31,217 nt of DNA, taken from positions 1 to 31,217 of the forward strand of contig DBFJJM010000025.1 in assembly GCA_048393175.1 (NCBI GenBank), read 5' to 3'. A program made the position numbers and the translations under genes. The notes under the pieces were generated by a model. The model saw only the letters and a list, made by a program, of their open reading frames with translations, searched no databases and was not told the origin of the DNA. This document shows, in pieces, positions 14,739 to 21,347 of the stretch. Position 1 is the stretch's first letter; the number at the start of each line of letters is the position of its first letter. This DNA comes from Merdicola sp048393175 (GTDB lineage Bacteria > Bacillota > Clostridia > TANB77 > CAG-508).

Positions 14739-14767
14739 ATTATAGTATAACCATTTCCATTTTCCAA
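14739..14767 (-). promoter_or_regulatory. Probable promoter of the leader RNA / TrbC-like gene
   Basis: Reading the minus strand: TTGGAA (14767-14762), 17-bp spacer, TATAAT (14744-14739), about 40 bp after the antiporter gene stop. The start codon at 14553 is about 180 nt downstream. Confidence 0.55.
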
Positions 14768-14808
14768 CTAAAATATCCATATTTTTACATTTTTTTATTT
14801 AACTTTCT

Positions 14809-15654
14809 TCATTTTACTATATTATAGAGTAAAATTGCAATAGACTGTATAACAAAAAGATTTAAAATATTAGAGGTCAATAAATTATTAGTTGCTTCTG
14901 CCATTCCTTCTTCTTTATTTTCTCTTTTATTATGATGCCTCTGTGCTTCAAAAAAGGTAATAAGTTCTGGAAGACTTGTAATAACACCTAATAAAATTCC
15001 AATTAAGGCTTGCGAAACAGAAAAAAGATTGCATAATGTCTCTATTACCGTTCCTAATTGGTCTCCTATAAAAAACAAAGCGATTCCAACTAGGAGTAAA
15101 TAAATGCTATATTTTAGAATAATACCTTTTTTTCCTTTTACTTGTCTTTTCTCTTCTTCTATTTCTTGCTCATCCATCAAACTATTGTGATTAAAATAAC
15201 GTTTATGCACTCTATTATTAATTAAATAAAATAGGATAGCAAGAACAAGAAAAATAGGAATCAAATACCACTTCGCTTCCATATGAAAAAAATTAATAAC
15301 AAGTGGAATTAAAATTGTAACAATTACCATCCCAATATTAACTCTTATTGCCTTATTCTTTAACATACTTGCATTCTTATTTAATCCTACAGATAAAAGA
15401 TATTGTCCTAAATTAATTACATTAGAACTAATTACATTGTAGATACTTGTCCCAATTAGTCCTGTTGTAGCAGAAAAACAAATGGTTAATAGTTCAGGAA
15501 TAGAAGTAGAAACTCCTGCTATATTTCCTACTGCTTTAGCACTTAAATCTAGACTTTCTCCCAACTTTCTCAAAATTCTTACTAAAACATATTTTGCTAT
15601 TAAAACAATAGCCATAGAATAAAATAAAAACTTTAGTATTTCCGTTCCAATCAT
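14809..15654 (-). CDS. CaCA-family sodium/calcium antiporter-like membrane protein
   Basis: A 281-aa membrane protein with two halves, each carrying an alpha-repeat typical of Ca2+:cation antiporters. The first is 'GNIAGVSTSIPELLT' (about 43-57) with 'SSNVINLGQYLL'. The second is 'GILLGVITSLPELITFFEA' with 'NNLLTSNILNLF' near the C-terminus. The acidic residue in each 'S-x-PEL' motif is the usual ion ligand. The halves are joined by a charged cytoplasmic loop (about 150-180). It is shorter than many YrbG-type members (about 320), and its ion is unknown. The ATG at 15654 follows AGGTGG; the in-frame GTG 9 nt earlier overlaps that site. Confidence 0.85.
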   Translation of the reverse strand: MIGTEILKFLFYSMAIVLIAKYVLVRILRKLGESLDLSAKAVGNIAGVSTSIPELLTICFSATTGLIGTSIYNVISSNVINLGQYLLSVGLNKNASMLKNKAIRVNIGMVIVTILIPLVINFFHMEAKWYLIPIFLVLAILFYLINNRVHKRYFNHNSLMDEQEIEEEKRQVKGKKGIILKYSIYLLLVGIALFFIGDQLGTVIETLCNLFSVSQALIGILLGVITSLPELITFFEAQRHHNKRENKEEGMAEATNNLLTSNILNLFVIQSIAILLYNIVK

Positions 15655-15671
15655 TTGCACCACCTATTTGT

Positions 15672-15699
15672 ATTATACACTACTTTTTATAAATGCAAA
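15672..15699 (-). promoter_or_regulatory. Possible promoter of the CaCA antiporter gene
   Basis: Reading the minus strand: TTTGCA (15699-15694), 16-bp spacer, TATAAT (15677-15672). The predicted leader is only about ten bases and begins at the ribosome site. Confidence 0.4.
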
Positions 15700-15711
15700 C
15701 AAAAAATATTT

Positions 15712-16026
15712 TTATAAATACATTGCTTTAATAACATTAATCAAACGGTCTATCTCTGAACTATTTAACTCATTTAATAAGTTACTAATTTCTTTCATTC
15801 TAGATGGTATGTTTTCTTTTGTACTATCTTTTAACAATTCTTCTACTGAAATCTCTAAAATTTCTGACAATTTAACTAAAATATCAATTGTCATATGTCT
15901 TTCTCCACGTTCAATTTGTCCTACATAAACAGCAGAAATATCAGCTAGCTCTGCTAGCCTTTCTTGTGTTAAATTTAATTCTAGTCGTTTTCTTTTAACT
16001 CTTGAACCTAAAGCGACATAATCCAT
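15712..16026 (-). CDS. XRE-family HTH transcriptional regulator
   Basis: A 104-aa DNA-binding protein. Residues about 7-62 form a Cro/C1-type helix-turn-helix ('RKRLELNLTQERLAELADIS', 'VGQIERGERHMTIDILVKLS', 'EILEISVEELL'). The remaining 40 residues are helical and probably mediate dimerisation. Proteins of this size are typical of phage-, plasmid- or island-borne repressors. It is transcribed divergently from the unrecognised 160-aa gene, with a 203-bp shared regulatory region that holds a palindrome (16132-16145), so it may control that gene and itself. GGTGG precedes the ATG, and a -10-like TATAAT lies at 16060-16055. Confidence 0.9.
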   Translation of the reverse strand: MDYVALGSRVKRKRLELNLTQERLAELADISAVYVGQIERGERHMTIDILVKLSEILEISVEELLKDSTKENIPSRMKEISNLLNELNSSEIDRLINVIKAMYL

Positions 16027-16094
16027 TTTTTACCACCTGTTAATAGTTTATAGGATTATACCCATGTTTTACACAATCTATAAGCTATGTATTT

Positions 16095-16123
16095 TTGCTA
16101 TCAGTTATATTTTGTGATATAAT
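16095..16123 (+). promoter_or_regulatory. Sigma-A promoter of the 160-aa gene
   Basis: TTGCTA (16095-16100), 17-bp spacer, TATAAT (16118-16123). Transcription would start near 16130, giving a leader of about 100 nt. Confidence 0.65.
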
Positions 16124-16131
16124 ATATTTAT

Positions 16132-16145
16132 ACAGTAATCACTGT
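16132..16145. promoter_or_regulatory. Operator-like palindrome at the 160-aa gene promoter
   Basis: ACAGT-AATC-ACTGT, a perfect 5-bp dyad positioned just after the -10 box at about +3 to +16, where a bound repressor would block transcription. The divergent XRE regulator is the obvious candidate ligand. The assignment is inference. Confidence 0.4.
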
Positions 16146-16167
16146 TTAAACTAGAATTCCTAAAAAG

Positions 16168-16178
16168 GAAAGGAGGAT
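16168..16178 (+). promoter_or_regulatory. Orphan Shine-Dalgarno-like site in the 160-aa gene leader
   Basis: GAAAGGAGGAT about 40 nt from the predicted transcript start and 50 nt before the real start codon, with no usable start after it. Identical to the site in the glmS leader (9374-9384), and similar to STAB-SD mRNA-stabilising elements of Bacillus. Confidence 0.4.
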
Positions 16179-16229
16179 AGGTTTACTTAATTAAAAACAA
16201 CAAATTTTCTTAAAAATGGAGGCTTTTGT

Positions 16230-16712
16230 ATGACAACACAAATTCCCGGCATTGTTTTTTCATCCTCGGAAGTTAGTACAGTTATTCGCATTTTATCAGA
16301 TAACATTCACTTGCTGAAGTCTTTAAAGACGTTTCGCATTTCATCAAGTAAGAACAGCATTGCCCTATTTCTTCTAGATGATGATGAATCTCTTACCTTT
16401 TTAAAGCTCTTCTTTTCTTCTTTAGAAGACTACACGTTAGAAAAAGAGAATAGCTTTCTGGATGAATCAGACCTTATGCCATTACTTACTACTCCGGAAG
16501 AAAATACGACCAGTCAAGTGGATACTTCTTCTGACATTGGTAATAGAGAAATAAGAAACTATGTTCTTACTCTTAAGACTTTTACCCGGAAAAACCTTAA
16601 ACGACATTTTCCCAATGCTAAGGATTCGAGTATCAACAATGGCATTCGTTCACTTAAAAACCGAAATCTTATTTCCACCATCGGATGGGGAGAATTCTCC
16701 GTTAATAAGTAA
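16230..16712 (+). CDS. Unrecognised 160-aa protein with a winged-helix-like C-terminus
   Basis: I do not recognise this family. The protein has no membrane segment or signal peptide. Residues 1 to about 72 look like a small alpha/beta domain ('SSEVSTVIRILSDNIHLLKS', 'SKNSIALFLLDDDESLTFLK'), followed by a Ser/Thr/Asp/Glu-rich linker (about 75-108). Residues about 110-160 have the pattern of a winged helix: 'FTRKNLKRHFPN', 'SSINNGIRSLKNRNLISTIG' and a C-terminal wing 'WGEFSV'. The ATG at 16230 has TGGAGG 9 nt upstream and a clear promoter. Codon use differs from the neighbours (CCC, GGC, CGC and ACG appear often), hinting at acquired DNA. It diverges from an XRE regulator and converges on the ribosomal operon. 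Confidence 0.7.
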   Translation: MTTQIPGIVFSSSEVSTVIRILSDNIHLLKSLKTFRISSSKNSIALFLLDDDESLTFLKLFFSSLEDYTLEKENSFLDESDLMPLLTTPEENTTSQVDTSSDIGNREIRNYVLTLKTFTRKNLKRHFPNAKDSSINNGIRSLKNRNLISTIGWGEFSVNK

Positions 16713-16728
16713 ACCTTTTCTCAAACAT

Positions 16729-16772
16729 CCAATAGGTCCCTTCTATGTTTTGGCATAGAAGGGACCTATTGG
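16729..16772. repeat. Perfect 19-bp inverted repeat (long hairpin)
   Basis: CCAATAGGTCCCTTCTATG (16729-16747) and CATAGAAGGGACCTATTGG (16754-16772) are exact reverse complements around a 6-nt loop. It follows the 160-aa gene by 16 bp. Neither strand has a T-run after it, so it is not a standard intrinsic terminator, though it could protect or process the 3' end. It is more GC-rich than its surroundings. Confidence 0.75.
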
Positions 16773-16780
16773 GTATTAAC

Positions 16781-16811
16781 AAAAAAAAGAAGAAGATACT
16801 TAAATCTTCTT
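16781..16811 (-). terminator. Intrinsic terminator of the ribosomal super-operon
   Basis: On the minus strand AAGAAGAT (16811-16804) pairs with ATCTTCTT (16797-16790) around a 6-nt loop, followed by CTTTTTTTTG. It lies 19 bp after the rplQ stop codon. Confidence 0.8.
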
Positions 16812-16829
16812 ACTTTCTCTTTTATTCTA

Positions 16830-17360
16830 TTAAATTAATTGTAAAATTGCCATTTCCGCTGCGTCTCCTCTACGAGGTCCTGTTTTAATGATTCTAGTAT
16901 ATCCACCAACATTACCAGATTTAGCATATTTCTCTGCAATTTCTCCAAATAGTTTTGCTGGTAAATCTATATTATTACCTTTTTCATCTTTTACTTTATT
17001 CATTTTAGTCATTATTTTTCTTCTTGCATTTAAACGAGATGGCATATCTTTTTGTCTTTTTTCTGTTACTTCTTCTTTTACTACTTTTAAGTATTCTTTA
17101 CCATTTTTGCTTTTTACTAAAGTAGTTTCTTTATTTCCATTACTATCACGTTTTGCTCTTATTACTTTTGCATCAACCATTTCGAAATTATCTTTTTCTT
17201 TTATTGCTAATGCAATAACGGAGTCTGCAATTGCTTTAATTTCTTTTGCTCTTGCTAATGTTGTTGTAATTTGTCCGTGATAAATGAAATCCGTTACTTG
17301 TGTTTTAAGCATTGCATTTCTTTGTGCTGTAGTTTTTCCTAGCTTTCTATTTCTTGCCAC
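16830..17360 (-). CDS. rplQ: 50S ribosomal protein L17
   Basis: A 176-aa protein of the large subunit near the exit tunnel. The N-terminal core is typical ('RKLGKTTAQRNAMLKTQVTD', 'ITTTLARAKEIKAIAD'), as is the end ('GGYTRIIKTGPRRGDAAEMA'). It is longer than the roughly 120 residues of Bacillus L17 because of a charged insertion at about 70-110 ('RAKRDSNGNKETTLVKSKNG'), a feature seen in Clostridia. The start is GTG, with AAAGGTG about 10 nt upstream. Last gene of the operon, 25 bp after rpoA. Confidence 0.96.
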   Translation of the reverse strand: MARNRKLGKTTAQRNAMLKTQVTDFIYHGQITTTLARAKEIKAIADSVIALAIKEKDNFEMVDAKVIRAKRDSNGNKETTLVKSKNGKEYLKVVKEEVTEKRQKDMPSRLNARRKIMTKMNKVKDEKGNNIDLPAKLFGEIAEKYAKSGNVGGYTRIIKTGPRRGDAAEMAILQLI

Positions 17361-17385
17361 TTGTCTCTCACACCTTTCTTAGTTA

Positions 17386-18333
17386 TTAATCTTCTTCTGG
17401 TGCAAAGTCTAAACCTAATGAATGTAACTTATTGGTTACTTCATCTAGTGACTTTTTACCTAAATTTCTTACCTTCATCATATCGGATTCAGAACGACTG
17501 ACCAAATCCTCTACGGTAGCAATACCAGCACGTTTTAAACAATTAAATGAACGAACTGATAATTCTAAATCTTCAATTGATTTTTCTAATACTTTTTCTT
17601 TCTTAGATTCTTCTTTTTCTACCATTACCTGTGTATTTTTAGTTGCTTCTGATAAATCAATAAATAGTTCCAAATGCCCTGTCATAACTTTTGCAGCTAA
17701 ACTTAATGCTTCATATGGCTTTAAACTTCCATCTGTCCATACTTCAATAATTAATTTATCATAATCTACCATTTGTCCCACTCTGGTATTCTCTACACTA
17801 TAGTTTACTTTTCTTACTGGTGTATAGATTGAATCGATTGGAAGAACAGAAATATCTTGATTTGGTTTTTTATTCTTTTCTGCTGTATTATATCCTCTAC
17901 CTTTATCTACTGTCATTTCGATTACTAGATGTCCACCTTCTGCAACAGTTGCAATATGTAAATCTGGATTTAGCACTTCTACTGTTCCATCTGTCATAAT
18001 ATCTCCAGCTGTTACTTCGCCTTCTTGTTTAACATCAATTCGAATGATTTTTTCTTCATTATCATCCATTTTCAAGCGAACTGCCTTTAAGTTTACGATA
18101 ATTTCTGGGACATCTTCTACCACATTAGGAATGGTAGAGAATTCATGTAAAACACCATCTATTTTAATGCCTGTAATAGCAGCACCTGGTAAAGAAGATA
18201 ACAAAATTCTTCTTAAAGAATTTCCAATGGTTACTCCATATCCTCTTTCTAGTGGTTCACAAACAAATTTTGCATAATTTTTTGTTTCATCTACTTCTAA
18301 GCATTCGATATTTGGTTTTTCAAATTCAATCAT
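17386..18333 (-). CDS. rpoA: DNA-directed RNA polymerase subunit alpha
   Basis: A 315-aa subunit that nucleates polymerase assembly and contacts activators and UP elements. The N-terminal domain carries the invariant 'GYGVTIGNSLRRILLSSLPG' (about 31-50). A charged linker (about 225-245) leads to the C-terminal domain with 'SVRSFNCLKRAGI' and 'VRNLGKKSLDEV', which hold the DNA-binding Arg and helix-hairpin-helix. AGGAGG precedes the ATG. The 68-bp gap after rpsD contains a small AGTTGC/GCAACT hairpin. Position between rpsD and rplQ is the standard alpha-operon order. Confidence 0.98.
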   Translation of the reverse strand: MIEFEKPNIECLEVDETKNYAKFVCEPLERGYGVTIGNSLRRILLSSLPGAAITGIKIDGVLHEFSTIPNVVEDVPEIIVNLKAVRLKMDDNEEKIIRIDVKQEGEVTAGDIMTDGTVEVLNPDLHIATVAEGGHLVIEMTVDKGRGYNTAEKNKKPNQDISVLPIDSIYTPVRKVNYSVENTRVGQMVDYDKLIIEVWTDGSLKPYEALSLAAKVMTGHLELFIDLSEATKNTQVMVEKEESKKEKVLEKSIEDLELSVRSFNCLKRAGIATVEDLVSRSESDMMKVRNLGKKSLDEVTNKLHSLGLDFAPEED

Positions 18334-18401
18334 TATTTACCTCCTAATAGAGTTGCATTTATCTAGCAACTTTAAAATAATTAACACTCTAAAATAAACG
18401 A

Positions 18402-19028
18402 TTATTTTGAGTAAAGCTCTACTATTAAATGCTCTTCTACTGGTAGATCAACATCTTCTCTAGAAGCTAATCTTACTACTTTTCCACTTAATGTTTCAAA
18501 GTTTCTTTCTAACCATTCTGGAACAGGTCTTGCTCCATTTTCTTCTACATTTGCTTTAATGGTTTCATTGTTTTTCTTGATTTCTCTTACAGAAATAACA
18601 TCCCCTGGTTTTACTAAATAGGATGGAATATCTACTTTCTTACCATTTACATCAAATTGAGAGTGATTTACCATTTGTCTTGCTTGTGCTCTAGAAGAAG
18701 CAAATCCCAAACGGTAAACAACATTATCTAATCTACTTTCTAAAATTTGAAGTAACGTTTCACCAGTAATTCCTTTTTTATCAGAAGCCATTTTAAAGTA
18801 CTTTCTGAACTGTTTTTCTCCTACTCCATAGAATGATTTTGTTTTTTGTTTTTCTCTTAACTGTGTTCCATATTCTGATAATTTTGTCTTTTTTTGTCCA
18901 TGTTGTCCTGGTGCATAATTTCTTCTTGCTACACTACATTTATCAGAATAACATCTCGAGCCTTTTAAGAACAACTTTTGTCCTTCTCTACGGCAAATAC
19001 GACATTGTTCATCTTTATATCTTGACAT
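18402..19028 (-). CDS. rpsD: 30S ribosomal protein S4 (zinc-binding type)
   Basis: A 208-aa primary 16S rRNA-binding protein that starts small-subunit assembly; in several bacteria it also represses its own operon. The N-terminus has four cysteines ('CRICRREG' and 'CYSDKC'), the zinc-type form, followed by 'ARRNYAPGQHGQ' and the S4 RNA-binding domain ('LESRLDNVVYRLGFASSRAQ'). The ATG at 19028 fits family N-termini, with GAGGTG about 11 nt upstream; an ATG three codons earlier (19037) is almost on that site. It sits inside the alpha operon, whereas Bacillus keeps rpsD elsewhere. Confidence 0.97.
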   Translation of the reverse strand: MSRYKDEQCRICRREGQKLFLKGSRCYSDKCSVARRNYAPGQHGQKKTKLSEYGTQLREKQKTKSFYGVGEKQFRKYFKMASDKKGITGETLLQILESRLDNVVYRLGFASSRAQARQMVNHSQFDVNGKKVDIPSYLVKPGDVISVREIKKNNETIKANVEENGARPVPEWLERNFETLSGKVVRLASREDVDLPVEEHLIVELYSK

Positions 19029-19064
19029 GTTTTTCATTACACCTCTTTCTTAAATAATCTTCCC

Positions 19065-19463
19065 TTATACTCTTCTTCTTTTTGGTGGTCTACAACCATT
19101 GTGTGGGATTGGAGTGACATCTTTAATGGCACTAATATCTAATCCTGCACTTTGAAGAGAACGAATTGCTGCTTCACGTCCTGAACCTGGTCCTTTAACA
19201 TACACTTCTACTGATTTTAAACCATGTTCCATAGCAGCTTTTGCAGCTGTTGTAGCAGCTTCTCCTGCAGCAAATGGAGTACTTTTTCTTGAACCTTTAA
19301 ATCCAAGTTCTCCAGCACTTGCCCAAGAGATTGTATTTCCCTTTACATCTGTAATTGTAACGATTGTATTATTAAAACTAGAATGAATATGAGCTTCTCC
19401 TTTTTCGATGTTCTTTCTATCTCTTCTTCTAGTTGTCGTTTTCTTTGTTACTTTGTTAGCCAT
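19065..19463 (-). CDS. rpsK: 30S ribosomal protein S11
   Basis: A 132-aa protein of the small-subunit platform that helps shape the mRNA exit region and P-site contacts. Recognised by 'GEAHIHSSFNNTIVTITD', 'GFKGSRKSTPFAA' and the basic end 'VTPIPHNGCRPPKRRRV'. The first 18 residues are a Lys/Arg/Thr-rich extension common in Firmicutes. AGGAGGG precedes the ATG. Confidence 0.98.
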   Translation of the reverse strand: MANKVTKKTTTRRRDRKNIEKGEAHIHSSFNNTIVTITDVKGNTISWASAGELGFKGSRKSTPFAAGEAATTAAKAAMEHGLKSVEVYVKGPGSGREAAIRSLQSAGLDISAIKDVTPIPHNGCRPPKRRRV

Positions 19464-19487
19464 TACCTAACTTTCCCTCCTTTTTGT

Positions 19488-19859
19488 TTATTTCTTTCCT
19501 TTACTTACGATTTTTCTAGGACCTTTTCTAGTACGAGCATTTGTCTTGGTTCTTTGTCCTCTTACAGGTAAGCCTCTTCTGTGTCTTAATCCTCTATAGC
19601 AACCGATTTCTGTCAGTCTTTTTATGTTTAATGCAACTTCTCTTCTTAAATCACCTTCTAAAAGTAATTCATTTGAATCAATTGCTTTTCTGATGGCTTG
19701 TTCTTGGTCTTCTGTTAATTCTTTTACTCTAGTATCTGGATTTACTCCTGCTTCTTTTAATAGTTTTTGAGAAGTGGAAAGTCCAATACCATAAATGTAT
19801 GTTAAACCAATTTCTACTCTTTTCTCTCTAGGTAAATCTACTCCTGCTATACGAGCCAT
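19488..19859 (-). CDS. rpsM: 30S ribosomal protein S13
   Basis: A 123-aa protein of the small-subunit head that contacts the P-site tRNA and bridges to L5. The core 'ARIAGVDLPREKRVEIGLTY' and the C-terminal 'LRHRRGLPVRGQRTKTNART' are diagnostic. The ATG at 19859 follows TTGGAGGTG; the frame extends six codons upstream only because the ribosome site is open. The 179-nt gap from rpmJ to this start contains overlapping inverted repeats that may form a regulatory leader. Confidence 0.97.
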   Translation of the reverse strand: MARIAGVDLPREKRVEIGLTYIYGIGLSTSQKLLKEAGVNPDTRVKELTEDQEQAIRKAIDSNELLLEGDLRREVALNIKRLTEIGCYRGLRHRRGLPVRGQRTKTNARTRKGPRKIVSKGKK

Positions 19860-19952
19860 AAATTTTAGCACCTCCAAAATATTTATTCTTAATCTTTGTC
19901 CTTTTTCTTTTTAATTGAAATGTATGAGATGTTTTCTCAATAGTATATTAAA

Positions 19953-20022
19953 AAGATACTGGCATTTATATAAACACAAATTAATATGGAAAGTATCTTC
20001 CCAGCCGCTACTAATTTGTGTT
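19953..20022 (-). promoter_or_regulatory. Candidate structured leader before rpsM
   Basis: Two interlocking inverted repeats: AACACAAATTA (19973-19983) with TAATTTGTGTT (20012-20022), and AAGATACT (19953-19960) with AGTATCTT (19992-19999). The arms are arranged so that the first arm of one lies inside the loop of the other, a pseudoknot-like topology. Ribosomal autoregulation is an attractive guess but is inference. Confidence 0.35.
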
Positions 20023-20038
20023 ATACACACTTTTTTTG

Positions 20039-20152
20039 TTATCCTTGTCTTTGTTTATGTTTTGGGTTTTCGCAAATGACACGAATCACACCTTTTCTTT
20101 TTATTACTTTACATTTATCACATATTTTCTTTACTGATGGTCTTACTTTCAT
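20039..20152 (-). CDS. rpmJ: 50S ribosomal protein L36 (zinc type)
   Basis: A 37-aa protein, the smallest of the large subunit. It begins 'MKVRPSVKKICDKCKVIKRK' and ends 'VICENPKHKQRQG', with zinc ligands C11, C14, C27 and H32, the C-plus form. GGAGG lies just before the ATG. Its place between infA and rpsM is standard. The 126-bp gap after infA is longer than usual and has a GTAGGAA/TTCCTAC pairing (20213-20255). Confidence 0.96.
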   Translation of the reverse strand: MKVRPSVKKICDKCKVIKRKGVIRVICENPKHKQRQG

Positions 20153-20278
20153 TTTTTTACACCTCCTGCAAAAAAGATTGCTTTTATTAGAATCAAAGAA
20201 GGATGTATCGTGTAGGAATGAATTTCAGGCTACATGAGATTCCTTTTCCTACTTTCAACTCCTTACCTAAATCTTATT

Positions 20279-20497
20279 TTATTTACCTCTCCAAGTAATT
20301 CTACCTCTACTAAGGTCATATGGAGAAAGTTCTACTTTTACTTTATCTCCTGGTAAAATCTTAATATAGTTCATTCTTAATTTTCCAGAAATATGAGCTA
20401 ATATTTGATGTCCATTTTCTAATTCTACTTTAAAATTTGTATTTGGTAACGTTTCTACAACGGTTCCCTCTACCTCAATTACATCCTCTTTTGACAC
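20279..20497 (-). CDS. infA: Translation initiation factor IF-1
   Basis: A 72-aa OB-fold protein that occupies the A site of the 30S subunit during initiation. The full-length family sequence is plain ('VIEVEGTVVETLPNTNFKVE', 'ILAHISGKLRMNYIKILPGD', 'YDLSRGRITWR'). The start is GTG, with a GGGGGG site upstream. A strong promoter directly upstream suggests separate transcription from here to rplQ. The KOW-domain gene found between map and infA in many Firmicutes is absent. Confidence 0.98.
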   Translation of the reverse strand: MSKEDVIEVEGTVVETLPNTNFKVELENGHQILAHISGKLRMNYIKILPGDKVKVELSPYDLSRGRITWRGK

Positions 20498-20542
20498 TTA
20501 CGTCCCCCCTATTTTCAAGAGATATTATGTATAATTTGCTTC

Positions 20543-20571
20543 ATTATACACTTAGCTTAACTATTATACAA
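20543..20571 (-). promoter_or_regulatory. Internal sigma-A promoter before infA
   Basis: Reading the minus strand: TTGTAT (20571-20566), 17-bp spacer, TATAAT (20548-20543), 45 bp upstream of the infA start and just after the map stop. It would drive infA-rpmJ-rpsM-rpsK-rpsD-rpoA-rplQ. Confidence 0.7.
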
Positions 20572-20576
20572 TAAAA

Positions 20577-21347
20577 TTATAGAATCGTCAAGATTTCTGG
20601 CTCTTTTTCTGTAATTAATATTGTATTTTCATAATGACAACTATTAGTTCCATCTTCTGATAAAATAGCCCATCCATCTGTTCCTTCTAAAATATTTGGT
20701 TTTCCTGCTATTACCATAGGTTCAATAGCAAGTGTCATACCAGGCTCTAGACGTACTCCTTTTCCTGCTTTTCCGAAGTTTGGAATTCCCGGTTCTTCAT
20801 GCATTTGTCTTCCAATTCCATGTCCTTGAAATTCTTTTATAACAGAAAATCCATTTTGTTCTACATAACTACCAATAGCATGACAAATATCTCCTAAACG
20901 ATACTCTTTTTTAGCATAGTAAACCCCCTCAAAAAAAGCTTGTTTGGTTACCTCTATTAAACGCTTTGTTTGGTTATCTACTTTTCCAACAGTATAAGTT
21001 CTAGCACAGTCTCCATGAAATCCATCTTTGAAAGTCACCAAATCAATAGAAACAATGTCTCCCTCTTTTAGAATCTCTCTTTTAGAAGGAATTCCATGAA
21101 TGACTACATCATTTATGCTACTGCAAATACTAGCTGGAAAATCTGGAATTCCCTTTATCCCACTAGGGTATCCTTTTTCAGCAGGAATCGCACCATGTTT
21201 TCTCATTGTTTTTTCTGCAATTTGGTCTAATTCCCAAGTAGAAATACCTGGTCTAATGGCTTGCTCGATTGCTTGCTGTGTTAAAGCTGCAATTTTGCAT
21301 GCTTCTTTCATCTTTTCTATTTCACGCTTTGATTTAATTTCAATCAT
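20577..21347 (-). CDS. map: Methionine aminopeptidase, type I
   Basis: A 256-aa enzyme that removes the initiator Met from nascent proteins. The dinuclear metal site can be traced: Asp in 'IDLVTFKDG' and 'HGDCARTY', His in 'GHGIGRQMHEEP', Glu in 'AIEPM', and Glu in the final 'YENTILI'. No N-terminal zinc-finger extension, so it is the short type Ia form. The start codon overlaps the end of adk by 8 bp, showing translational coupling. Confidence 0.97.
   Translation of the reverse strand: MIEIKSKREIEKMKEACKIAALTQQAIEQAIRPGISTWELDQIAEKTMRKHGAIPAEKGYPSGIKGIPDFPASICSSINDVVIHGIPSKREILKEGDIVSIDLVTFKDGFHGDCARTYTVGKVDNQTKRLIEVTKQAFFEGVYYAKKEYRLGDICHAIGSYVEQNGFSVIKEFQGHGIGRQMHEEPGIPNFGKAGKGVRLEPGMTLAIEPMVIAGKPNILEGTDGWAILSEDGTNSCHYENTILITEKEPEILTIL

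Noticed and set aside
14510..14767. 85-codon leftward open frame upstream of the exported TrbC-like gene
   Set aside because: Its only start is a TTG that coincides with the -35 box of a good promoter. It has no ribosome site, no internal ATG, GTG or TTG start, and it runs through a strong terminator. Treated as leader RNA instead.
20153..20278. Gap between infA and rpmJ considered for a small gene
   Set aside because: No frame with a start and ribosome site; only a weak 7-bp pairing (GTAGGAA/TTCCTAC) is visible.
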